DNA of 11,397 nt from Methanobacteriota archaeon (GTDB taxonomy: Archaea > Thermoplasmatota > Poseidoniia > Poseidoniales > Thalassarchaeaceae). The stretch is from the NCBI GenBank assembly GCA_002719615.1, contig PBHZ01000020.1, positions 14,831-26,227 of the forward strand, in the 5' to 3' direction. The position numbers were made by a program, and so were the translations under genes. This document shows positions 1 to 7,214 of this stretch, piece after piece. The stretch's first letter is position 1. The number at the start of each line of letters is the position of its first letter. The notes under the pieces are model-generated. The model was given only the letters and a program-made list of their open reading frames with translations. It did not search any database and was not told where the DNA came from.

Positions 1-1132
1 GTAATTTAGATTTATCATTCAATTCGGATAAAATTATTTCTGACATTGAATTAATATCACCCATAGAAAATAATGCTCCAACAGAATTGTCAACCATCTC
101 AGGCAATGGTCCATGGTTGACAGTAACGACAGGAGTTCCAGAAGCCATTGCTTCCAGTGGGATAAGTCCCTGGCCCTCATAGTAAGAGGGGTAAACAACA
201 ATATCAGAAACACGATATAATAATGCTAATTCATCAAATTTCATACTCGATTCAATAAATACAGACCCTTCTAGTCCTAATCTCTTCGCTTGTTTTAATA
301 ATCTAGATCGAAGTTGCCCTCTCCCGACTATTACCAAAATTGAATTTGGGGATTCTTTCTTAACCTGTGCAAATGATTGAAGTAGCATACCAAAACCCTT
401 TCTAGCTGCTAAACGACCTACTGCGAGTAACAAATATGAATCTTCTTTGACATTAAATCTGGAACGAACTTCAGAATAAAGGGAAAAATCATCTTCATCA
501 TCCCGCCTTAATGGAAGAAACATTTCAGTATCTACTCCCCAATGAATTACTTCACAATTCCAGTCATTCGGGGCGGAATATCGATTTAGGAAATCTTCTC
601 TAGTGGCATTCGAGTTAGCAACACATATATTCGAATGATTGATTGCAAAATTTTCAAATCTTGCATATCTTTTTGCTGTAAATCTCATAGTGAGATCATT
701 TGGATTTGCCCATACTGCAGATTCTTTATATTTTGATGCAATAAAAAGACCATCGCGCTCTCCAAGCCATGAACCGTGGAGAGAAGAAATAACGGGAGCT
801 ATTTCTTTCTTACATTTTTCAAATTGTTTTGCGTCCCACGAAATCATAGGACAGTGTAAATGGACAACGTCGACTGGATTAATATCATTAATTTTTTTTA
901 ATTTCCTTAGAGCATACTTTCCATAGGAACGTGTAAATTCCATTGGTATTTTTTTCCAAGAAACTGTAAAAACTTGTACTCCATTTATTTCGGGTGGCTT
1001 ATCCATCCCTTTACGTGTAATTATAGATATTTTATGGCCCATTTCGGCTAGAGCAGCGGATAAATGAAAGACTGTAGAGCCCATTCCCCCCCATCTAGGA
1101 GGGTATTCAGCAGATAACATCGCGATATGCAT
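1..1132 (-). CDS. GT4-family glycosyltransferase (GT-B fold), C-terminus cut by window edge
   Basis: Translating the minus strand from the ATG at 1132 gives 377 uninterrupted residues with no stop before the window edge. The N-terminal half opens with SAEYPPRWGGMGS, the glycine-rich nucleotide-sugar/acceptor loop of GT4 enzymes, then a Rossmann-like pattern (ALAEMGHKISIITRK). The C-terminal half has LLLAVGRLAARKGFGMLL, the strand-loop-helix that begins the donor domain, and YYEGQGLIPLEAMASGTPVV with the EX7E pair at E319 and E327 that binds the donor sugar nucleotide. Family members are usually about 370-400 residues, so only a short tail is missing. It should be a cytosolic or membrane-peripheral retaining transferase adding a sugar to a lipid-linked or surface glycan; donor and acceptor cannot be read from sequence. 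AGGAG at 1141-1145 (minus) lies 8 bases ahead of the ATG and supports the start. It is divergent from a GT2 gene. Confidence 0.92.
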   Translation of the reverse strand, partial: MHIAMLSAEYPPRWGGMGSTVFHLSAALAEMGHKISIITRKGMDKPPEINGVQVFTVSWKKIPMEFTRSYGKYALRKLKKINDINPVDVVHLHCPMISWDAKQFEKCKKEIAPVISSLHGSWLGERDGLFIASKYKESAVWANPNDLTMRFTAKRYARFENFAINHSNICVANSNATREDFLNRYSAPNDWNCEVIHWGVDTEMFLPLRRDDEDDFSLYSEVRSRFNVKEDSYLLLAVGRLAARKGFGMLLQSFAQVKKESPNSILVIVGRGQLRSRLLKQAKRLGLEGSVFIESSMKFDELALLYRVSDIVVYPSYYEGQGLIPLEAMASGTPVVTVNHGPLPEMVDNSVGALFSMGDINSMSEIILSELNDKSKL

Positions 1133-1148
1133 AGGAGCCTCTCCTATG
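1130..1148 (-). promoter_or_regulatory. Perfect hairpin enclosing the SD and start codon of the GT4 gene
   Basis: CATAGGAG at 1130-1137 and CTCCTATG at 1141-1148 are exact reverse complements separated by CCT. On the minus-strand transcript the 5' arm contains the AGGAG Shine-Dalgarno and the 3' arm contains the AUG start codon, so folding would hide both. A role in gating translation is inferred. It could also be a DNA operator, or partly chance, because an SD and a purine-poor stretch before AUG can pair fortuitously. Confidence 0.5.
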
Positions 1149-1159
1149 ATGCTGGACTG

Positions 1160-1175
1160 TTATCTTTCAAGATAA
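1160..1175. promoter_or_regulatory. Candidate operator palindrome between divergent glycosyltransferase genes
   Basis: TTATCTTTCAAGATAA is a perfect inverted repeat with 7-base arms and a 2-base centre. It lies in the 103-bp region between two divergent genes, downstream of the putative TATA box of the GT4 gene (1184-1189) and around its expected transcription start. That position suits a dimeric repressor site for GT4; for GT2 it would sit upstream of the promoter. No regulator is identified. Confidence 0.45.
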
Positions 1176-1183
1176 TGTTGGTG

Positions 1184-1189
1184 ATTTAA
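1184..1189 (-). promoter_or_regulatory. Putative archaeal TATA box for the GT4 gene
   Basis: On the minus strand this reads TTAAAT (within GTTAAATC), close to the archaeal A-box consensus, about 52 bases before the GT4 ATG. Transcription would start near 1160, leaving a leader of about 28 bases that includes the AGGAG site. The call rests only on similarity and spacing in AT-rich DNA. Confidence 0.35.
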
Positions 1190-1203
1190 CAATAGTATCA
1201 TTC

Positions 1204-1214
1204 AAAATAGATAT
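1204..1214 (+). promoter_or_regulatory. Putative archaeal TATA region for the GT2 gene
   Basis: AAAATAGATAT is centred about 27 bases before the GT2 ATG. There is no Shine-Dalgarno sequence immediately ahead of that ATG. Together these suggest a leaderless or near-leaderless transcript. The element is weak compared with the consensus. Confidence 0.3.
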
Positions 1215-1235
1215 CTTCCTCGCACGGCCAGTAAT

Positions 1236-1973
1236 ATGTCAGATACATTGCCCGTTCACGTCACTGTAGTTATCCCTACACGAAATGAAGAAGCCGCAAT
1301 TGTAGATACGATAAGGTCTGTTCCAAATGATGGATGGTGTGACAAACTAGATTTCTTAATAATAGATGGAAATTCAACTGATGCAACCAGAGAATTGGCT
1401 GAAAAAGAAGGAGCTACAGTTTATTTAGAAAAGAGGAAAGGTTACGGTCGTGCATATAAAACTGGTTTTTCAATAGCGCCGGGAGAAATCATAGTTACAA
1501 TGGATGCTGATTGTACATATCCCGGAGAAGAAGTTCCGGGATTAGTAAGCAGGTTACTAAATGAAGATTTAGACTGGATTACTTGTGATCGTCTAACAAA
1601 GGCCGAAGAAGGTGCAATGTCAGGAATGCATGGATTTGGAAATTGGACTTTGTCGACAACTGCTAGGATTCTATTTTGGTATGGAATAAAAGATTCTCAG
1701 AGCGGCATGTGGGTATTTAGAAAATCGATTTTTGATAATGAGAAAGTTAGGCCTATGCATGATGGCATGCCTTTATCTCAAGAATTTAAAATTAGGGCGA
1801 GGAGATATCTTCCTTCCAACAAAACTACTGAAATTAGCGTCCCTTACAGAGTTAGAGTCGGAGATGCTGAGATTAACACATGGGGTGATGGATTACTTAA
1901 CTTACGAAGATTGTTCTGGTTAAGATTTGGATTATTCAGTAAAAGTACGCCCTGGGGCATAGAAGAAAATTAG
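1236..1973 (+). CDS. GT2-family glycosyltransferase, dolichyl-phosphate hexose synthase-like
   Basis: This is a soluble 245-residue GT-A enzyme. VTVVIPTRNEEAAI (residues 9-22) is the typical GT2 opening strand and nucleotide-binding turn, DFLIIDGNSTDAT (39-51) the second conserved block, and KRKGYGRAYKTGF (66-78) the block seen in DPM1-like enzymes. DAD at 90-92 is the metal-binding DXD motif. DSQSGMW (153-159) followed by SQEFKIR (181-187) matches the acceptor and catalytic region. Such enzymes move mannose or glucose from GDP- or UDP-sugar to polyprenyl phosphate on the inner face of the membrane, supplying lipid-linked sugar for protein glycosylation. No membrane segment is present, so this is the short catalytic-only form. 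Length fits the family. The exact sugar is unknown. Its stop overlaps the stop of the convergent surface-protein gene. Confidence 0.9.
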   Translation: MSDTLPVHVTVVIPTRNEEAAIVDTIRSVPNDGWCDKLDFLIIDGNSTDATRELAEKEGATVYLEKRKGYGRAYKTGFSIAPGEIIVTMDADCTYPGEEVPGLVSRLLNEDLDWITCDRLTKAEEGAMSGMHGFGNWTLSTTARILFWYGIKDSQSGMWVFRKSIFDNEKVRPMHDGMPLSQEFKIRARRYLPSNKTTEISVPYRVRVGDAEINTWGDGLLNLRRLFWLRFGLFSKSTPWGIEEN

Positions 1974-4900
1974 CCTTCTTTATTATCAAATTCTTCGTCC
2001 AATTCTCTTGGAACAAATGCTGACCAAGACTCAATTAATTCAATATCTCTAGCGATTTGAATACGCCTTTTGTTAACATAGGCTAATCCCAATAAAGATA
2101 ATACTATTATTAAAATTATTAAAAGTGGAAAACCAGCGCTAAATAGCCAATCTAATGTATTTTCATTACTTTGTTTCACCACAGGAATGGATTCGATTTG
2201 TGATTGACTGATAAGTTCTCCATCAATCGCCCATATCTCTACCTTTACCCAATTCCCTTCGGCTATATCCCAATTGGACCTATATGTCCAAACATCATCA
2301 TCAGCTACTTGGTCACTACCTTTTCCGTCGTCTCTAAAAATCATAACTTCAGAAATGCCTGCGCTAAGCATTTCTCCAGTAACTTGTTTTGTTGTTCTAT
2401 CTGGATCGTCGAGATTTACATAGATATAAACTTCAGTAGGTACATTCATTTCAATTGAATCGATTGAAATCACTAAATTATCTAATTTTGGATAGCTCGA
2501 TCCTATTGTTAGATTTATAGAAGTAAAATCTTGTTTGCCTCTAGAATCTTGAACGAGTAAATTAATTTGAACAGTGCCAGGATTAAAATAAACTAAATCT
2601 TGTTCTTTATCACTAATTATTGTTCCATCGTTTAATGACCATTGATACAAAATAATATCATCATCATAGTCGAATGAAGAAGAGGCGTCTAAATTAACGG
2701 ACTCACCAGGAGAGATATACTGACCATTTTCTAAATTATTTATTTGTGCAATTGGTGCAGATTCAAGAATAGAAATTTTTTGGATATATTTTCTCTCCAT
2801 TTTATCAGAATCGACTAATGTTATGGTCAAATCATGTTCACCTGCTGGGAGATATTCATCATAAGAATAATCTGTTGTTTTATTTTCTAAAATAATACCC
2901 GTTAAATCTGATTCAATACTTACAGTAAATAAGTCGCCATCTGGGTCAAAAGAATTCTGGAAATCAAATAAAACTGCAGAATTGGAATTTACTTCTATAC
3001 TAGGCATTGGAGAATCTAGAATCATTATTGGAGCAGATTTGGATATTATTATGTTAATTGGTGGACTAATTACTTTTTGATTTCCATCGTCCAATGATAG
3101 AGTGATGTTATGGTCTCCAGAAGGAAGTCGGGATTGGAAAGACCAATCAGTTCCAATTGGTTCTGATAATTTATCACTAATCCATAAAATGCTCACTAAG
3201 TCATTATTTCCTCCCAAATATGGATTACAAAGTAAATTACTTCCATTATCGATTAAATCTGAGCATGCTAAATCCCAATCACCTGATCCAGTAGATTGGA
3301 AATCCAATATATCGCCTGATTCGGCTATGATACCATTATTTGGTTGTGAAATTAATGCAACTGGAGGAGAATTTAATACCTCTAATTCAAATGAATAATA
3401 TGTCCAAAGTCCTGCATGGTTTGGTAGATTATCACTGGCCTTCATTGTGATATTATGAATTCCTTTTGAAAGATATCCTAGCCACTCAATTGTATTTGTG
3501 GATTCTAGACCTGAAAATAAGAGACCATCGATACTACTAGTAAATTCAAACTTCACAACATCGCCTTCTGGATCAATGGTATCAGTTCCATCAAGTCTAA
3601 CTAGGCTAGACGAAATATTATCTATTCTTGATATTTCCATTATTGCAGAAGGTAATTCATTAACCAATACCACAGTGAATGACCAACTTCGACTTGGATT
3701 TATTCCGTCTGAAGCAAATACTGTGATATTAAATTGTCCAGGAGCACCGATAAATGATCTAGAAATTTCATTAGGACAATTAGGATCTCCATCAATTACA
3801 GATATTGGATCTTCATATGAGGTTTCTAACCAGCACCAAAGATCACCGTTCTCTGGGTCATAAGTTCCATCTAATTTAATACTAACATTTGCTGTTTGGC
3901 CAAGATATAAAATCCCTCTGGAGTTTATTTTTGGGACAGAACCAACAGATAGGATTGGAGGCAGATTGATTAATTCAATTCTTCTTGTTTCATTAGTACA
4001 TTGATTTTCAATATCACATACTTCTAAAGTTATTTGATGAACTCCATCGGACAAACATTGAGATTCATTATTTGCGATTATATGAGAATAATTCGCGGTA
4101 TTTTCTTCCTGGACACAAGAATACGTAAAATCTCCATCCAAATTACTTGTCCATGTAAAGGTAATTTCATCTAAATCTAGATCCCACGACTTAGAAGCAT
4201 CAAAGACTACTATGCTAGCACTAGAATATTGAGAATCATCTTCAGGTAATTGCCAAATAATAAATGGGGCTTGATTTGAAATATCCAGTCTACAGATAAC
4301 CAATGTATCGGAACTTAATGTCAAAGAATCTGTATTATTGTAAATTCCATCATAACTACAACTAGAATTTACTACATTATCCGATGACCATCCATCTTGG
4401 GGGAGCCACCTTTTACCAATGAATGGCCCGTATAGATAATTACCAGAATAAGGTTGAGTAGCAGTTAAATTATCTTCATAAATATCAAAAGAAATATTCA
4501 CCTCAGCATATGGGATATTCATAAAATATTGATTTACAGTATATATTTCTAAATTCCACATTATATCAAATATATTATTTTCAAATGAAGAAATAGGAGT
4601 AAGAATATCTTGAGATGAAATCCACTTTATATGATTATTATCTCCTAAAATAAAGGAGTTTTGCATTGATGAATTTTGTATTAAGAAAGTATCTGTGAAG
4701 TTCACAATACTATTTTCTGAGGTCGGATTATTTGAGGAACAATAAATACTAGTATTGGCAATTGTTAATTCTGTATGATATAACAAATCAAAACAGGCAT
4801 TTTTACTACCATAAATGATGCTGTTATCCATTGATGAACTGGTTATCCCCTTACCGCTCCAATGTAATCCATCATTGAAACCAATGATTTGTAAATTATT

Positions 4901-6634
4901 TATTTTAGCATCAACCTCAACCATCTTTAAGGCATAATCTGAAGAATTAGAAAATATTGTGATATTATCAAGTATAATATTTCCAAAATAAGTTATTTCT
5001 GAGTTATTAATATTCAATGGAATTGGAGAAATGGTATCTTTAATTAATATTGATTTCAATTGTAAATCGACACTATTTTTTATGAAAATACCATATTGAT
5101 CATTGGTAGAAGAGCATGAATTGCAACTAACATTTTTACCACCACTCATTACTGTATTAGATTCATGGAAAAATATTCCAGATCCATCTTCGGGATTATT
5201 TTGTCCTATGCCATTTTGGGACGTTGCTATATTAGATAGTTCAACATTACTAGAGTCGAAAACATATAATCCATTTAATGAATTATTGGTACTTATTATG
5301 GTGTCTACTCTGGGGTGGAACTCTCGAAAATCTACACCATTACCTCCGTTTTCTGATGTAAACCAATTACTGCCAATTACTCCTCCTTTCATCATTAATA
5401 CTCCCGGACCTATTGAATTATTTACTATCAGATTGTTGACTATTGCCGGACCTTTAGAACTCCAACTTGCACTTCTGAAAAATAAGCCAGCACGATCATT
5501 TATTGGTACAGAAGATGATGTTTGGCCATTATTAATGAAAGTTACATTCTCTATTTTAGTAGAAGAGTCAATCATATATGCCCTTAAACCTACGGCAATA
5601 TTATCTTCAATTAATGCCCCATCTACGTGAACGCCACTTGTATTAATATCAAATGCTGCATATCCTAAACCAGGAGTTTTAGCATCTATTCCTCCTGTAC
5701 CTCTGAGTTGTAAATTTTCAAAAACAGCATTAGTAAGGAGGTTTGAATATTGACTATGATTATACCTTTCAACCATTATTCCTCTGTATTGACTATTTTC
5801 AATTACTATTCCTGAGAAAGTAGGTCTTGTAGTCCATCCTTCTGTTTGATGACGAACAAAAACACCATTATCACAATGATTTATTTCAATATCTTTCAGT
5901 AAAGGAATTGAGTCTTCTACCCATATTCCCGCAGAAACTGAAAGAGTTGCGCCAGAAATATTTGAAATATTGATATCATTAAATAAACCGCCAGCTTTTC
6001 CCCAAAAATTTAATCCACGAGTAATCAAACCGTCTATATTTACTCCCTCGACAATTGGCGCTGATTCAAATCCAATTGAGAGCCCTATGCCATACCTCCA
6101 TGATGAAGAAAAACCATGAACGTCTTGCCCTCCTCCCTGAATAGTGAGATTTTTTATTGTTGGCGAAGCACCATCGAATAAATCAACGGCTACACTATCG
6201 GCATTAATTACAAGTAAATTGGAAATAATAGGATCACTACCATAGATTGTAATACCATACTTTGCATCATTAATAGTTAAGTTATCAATTGCAGAATTAT
6301 GGCCATTACTAGTTGAATTAAACACGATGCCATGATGATTACCAGAATTAGCATCCAATATGACCGGGGAAGATATCGTGCCTTGGATATTTATTCTGCC
6401 ATCAACTATTATTTTTTCTTCATCTCCTAATACAATATTTGTTCCTGGCTGCACGATGAGTATTTGACCAACTTCAACATTAAAACCATCTTCAAGAAAA
6501 ACAGAATCAGTCCATACTATTGTAGTCTTACTAGTTTGTGAAGCATTAGATGTAAGAGTTCCAAAGCTGGAGCTAATTATTAGAAATATCAGTAAAATGG
6601 CACGCTTCTGAAAATGAGATAACGGTGCGGCCAT
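1970..6634 (-). CDS. Giant secreted, membrane-anchored surface protein: beta-helix plus tandem PKD/Ig-like domains
   Basis: The product has 1554 residues. An N-terminal signal peptide is seen (KR at 10-11, hydrophobic 12-27, likely cut near ASQ at 31-33). Residues about 36-680 form short repeats such as DNLTINDAKYGITIYGS, the pattern of a right-handed parallel beta-helix. From about 788 to 1378 come roughly six Ig/PKD-like modules, each starting with an (A/L/S)P-rich strand and carrying an acidic turn (WDLDLDE 817-823, YDPENGD 925-931, DPEGD 1021-1025, FDPDGD 1229-1234, FDYDDD 1321-1326). A last domain (about 1380-1487) has a DDGxGxDxxxDDxW calcium-type loop at 1435-1449. A single transmembrane helix (about 1501-1520) is followed by NKRR and a short acidic tail, so most of the protein faces outside. 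About 32 N-x-S/T sequons occur, roughly what its Asn/Ser/Thr-rich composition predicts. Function is likely adhesion, glycan binding or envelope structure; no catalytic motif was recognised. No SD precedes the ATG. Confidence 0.85.
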   Translation of the reverse strand: MAAPLSHFQKRAILLIFLIISSSFGTLTSNASQTSKTTIVWTDSVFLEDGFNVEVGQILIVQPGTNIVLGDEEKIIVDGRINIQGTISSPVILDANSGNHHGIVFNSTSNGHNSAIDNLTINDAKYGITIYGSDPIISNLLVINADSVAVDLFDGASPTIKNLTIQGGGQDVHGFSSSWRYGIGLSIGFESAPIVEGVNIDGLITRGLNFWGKAGGLFNDINISNISGATLSVSAGIWVEDSIPLLKDIEINHCDNGVFVRHQTEGWTTRPTFSGIVIENSQYRGIMVERYNHSQYSNLLTNAVFENLQLRGTGGIDAKTPGLGYAAFDINTSGVHVDGALIEDNIAVGLRAYMIDSSTKIENVTFINNGQTSSSVPINDRAGLFFRSASWSSKGPAIVNNLIVNNSIGPGVLMMKGGVIGSNWFTSENGGNGVDFREFHPRVDTIISTNNSLNGLYVFDSSNVELSNIATSQNGIGQNNPEDGSGIFFHESNTVMSGGKNVSCNSCSSTNDQYGIFIKNSVDLQLKSILIKDTISPIPLNINNSEITYFGNIILDNITIFSNSSDYALKMVEVDAKINNLQIIGFNDGLHWSGKGITSSSMDNSIIYGSKNACFDLLYHTELTIANTSIYCSSNNPTSENSIVNFTDTFLIQNSSMQNSFILGDNNHIKWISSQDILTPISSFENNIFDIMWNLEIYTVNQYFMNIPYAEVNISFDIYEDNLTATQPYSGNYLYGPFIGKRWLPQDGWSSDNVVNSSCSYDGIYNNTDSLTLSSDTLVICRLDISNQAPFIIWQLPEDDSQYSSASIVVFDASKSWDLDLDEITFTWTSNLDGDFTYSCVQEENTANYSHIIANNESQCLSDGVHQITLEVCDIENQCTNETRRIELINLPPILSVGSVPKINSRGILYLGQTANVSIKLDGTYDPENGDLWCWLETSYEDPISVIDGDPNCPNEISRSFIGAPGQFNITVFASDGINPSRSWSFTVVLVNELPSAIMEISRIDNISSSLVRLDGTDTIDPEGDVVKFEFTSSIDGLLFSGLESTNTIEWLGYLSKGIHNITMKASDNLPNHAGLWTYYSFELEVLNSPPVALISQPNNGIIAESGDILDFQSTGSGDWDLACSDLIDNGSNLLCNPYLGGNNDLVSILWISDKLSEPIGTDWSFQSRLPSGDHNITLSLDDGNQKVISPPINIIISKSAPIMILDSPMPSIEVNSNSAVLFDFQNSFDPDGDLFTVSIESDLTGIILENKTTDYSYDEYLPAGEHDLTITLVDSDKMERKYIQKISILESAPIAQINNLENGQYISPGESVNLDASSSFDYDDDIILYQWSLNDGTIISDKEQDLVYFNPGTVQINLLVQDSRGKQDFTSINLTIGSSYPKLDNLVISIDSIEMNVPTEVYIYVNLDDPDRTTKQVTGEMLSAGISEVMIFRDDGKGSDQVADDDVWTYRSNWDIAEGNWVKVEIWAIDGELISQSQIESIPVVKQSNENTLDWLFSAGFPLLIILIIVLSLLGLAYVNKRRIQIARDIELIESWSAFVPRELDEEFDNKEG

Positions 6635-6678
6635 GAATCAGCGAAACATTGGCACTATGTAATCCCTTACTTAGAGTG

Positions 6679-6686
6679 ATTATAAT
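6679..6686. promoter_or_regulatory. Symmetric TATA element shared by the surface-protein and RAM-domain genes
   Basis: ATTATAAT is a perfect palindrome and the best TATA-like element in this divergent gap. Its centre is about 48 bases before the surface-protein ATG (minus) and about 34 or 61 bases before the two candidate RAM-gene starts (plus). TBP could bind in either direction, so one element may serve both genes. Use in both directions is inferred. Confidence 0.45.
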
Positions 6687-6734
6687 TGCCTCATCTATGG
6701 TAGAAGTCATAAACATATGACAAGGGCGAGTATT

Positions 6735-6740
6735 GGTGGA
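6735..6740 (+). promoter_or_regulatory. GGTGGA ribosome-binding site that favours the internal start at 6744
   Basis: GGTGGA lies 3 bases before the ATG at 6744, with GGTG spaced 5 bases from it. The earlier in-frame ATG at 6717 has no SD but is 34 bases from the TATA centre, so a near-leaderless start there remains possible. The site decides between the two starts. Confidence 0.4.
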
Positions 6741-6743
6741 GAT

Positions 6744-6980
6744 ATGAGTACGGCTTTTGTTTTAATCAGAGCAACACCTGGAAGTGAGCATTTGGTCTAT
6801 CAAAAATTACTTGAAATTAAAGAAGTTACAGAAACACATGTTTCTTATGGAGAATATGATTTAGTAGCCAGAATTGAATTTGAAGATGAGCGAAAAATGG
6901 CCAAAACATTGATTGGAGTTATGAGGGCCATACCAGGAGTTCAACATACTGAAACGTTGATTGCAGTGGAGGCTCGCTAA
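6744..6980 (+). CDS. Stand-alone RAM (Lrp/AsnC ligand-binding) domain protein, first of tandem pair
   Basis: From the ATG at 6744 the product is 78 residues: one complete RAM/AsnC_trans_reg domain (beta-alpha-beta-beta-alpha-beta) with no helix-turn-helix. FVLIRATPGSE is the first strand and turn, SYGEYDLVARIEFEDE the central hairpin with the GxxDL motif at the effector pocket, and IPGVQHTETLI the last strand. In Lrp/AsnC regulators this domain forms dimers and octamers and binds amino acids between subunits; stand-alone versions sense ligand or modulate full-length Lrp partners. An in-frame ATG at 6717 would add nine residues (MTRASIGGD) that do not belong to the domain, and an SD precedes 6744, so I prefer the shorter form. 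It is translationally coupled to the next gene, a diverged paralogue. Confidence 0.88.
   Translation: MSTAFVLIRATPGSEHLVYQKLLEIKEVTETHVSYGEYDLVARIEFEDERKMAKTLIGVMRAIPGVQHTETLIAVEAR
6968..6972 (+). promoter_or_regulatory. GGAGG Shine-Dalgarno for the second RAM gene
   Basis: A full GGAGG sits inside the last codons of the first RAM gene, 7 bases before the ATG at 6980. It shows that internal operon genes here use SD-led initiation, while several first genes lack an SD. Confidence 0.7.
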
Positions 6981-7213
6981 TGGCAGTTGGTTTTGTATTG
7001 GTAACAACTAGTCCAGGAAAGGAAATAGAAGTTCGAGAAGCGGTAAGTAAATTCGAAACTGTTGTTGGGCAATGGATTGTTTTTGGGATGCATGACTTAT
7101 TTGTAAAAATTGAAGCTGAAGACGAAGCTGAATTAACAAGATGTATTATCCAAGATATTAGAAATGTACCAGGTATTTCAGAAACTAGAACATTGATTGG
7201 AGCAGAGATATAA
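6980..7213 (+). CDS. Stand-alone RAM (Lrp/AsnC ligand-binding) domain protein, second of tandem pair
   Basis: This is a 77-residue protein consisting only of a RAM domain: GFVLVTTSPGKE (first strand and turn), VFGMHDLFVKIEAEDE (central hairpin, GxxDL motif) and VPGISETRTLIGAE (final strand). It aligns without gaps to the upstream product, with 26 of 77 positions identical by eye, so the pair is an old tandem duplication. The start overlaps the previous stop as TAATG, with GGAGG 7 bases upstream, so the two are co-translated and probably made in equal amounts, which would suit a mixed oligomer. Pocket-facing residues differ (SYGEYDL against VFGMHDL), suggesting different ligands or one non-binding partner. 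There is no DNA-binding domain. Its effector and target are unknown. Confidence 0.9.
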   Translation: MAVGFVLVTTSPGKEIEVREAVSKFETVVGQWIVFGMHDLFVKIEAEDEAELTRCIIQDIRNVPGISETRTLIGAEI

Positions 7214-7214
7214 A

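Noticed and set aside
639..926. An open frame on the plus strand inside the GT4 gene
   Set aside because: The minus strand here encodes clear GT4 sequence; the plus-strand translation shows no recognisable domain and no initiation signal.
5103..5630. A 175-codon open frame on the plus strand, opposite the surface-protein gene
   Set aside because: It lies wholly antisense to a repeat-rich, strongly supported coding region, has no SD or promoter, and its protein resembles no family. It reflects low stop frequency opposite the beta-helix codons.
1970..6634. Calling the surface protein a pectate or alginate lyase because of its beta-helix
   Set aside because: I could find no lyase catalytic or calcium-site motif in the solenoid, and the long Ig/PKD stalk with a membrane anchor fits a structural or adhesive role equally well.
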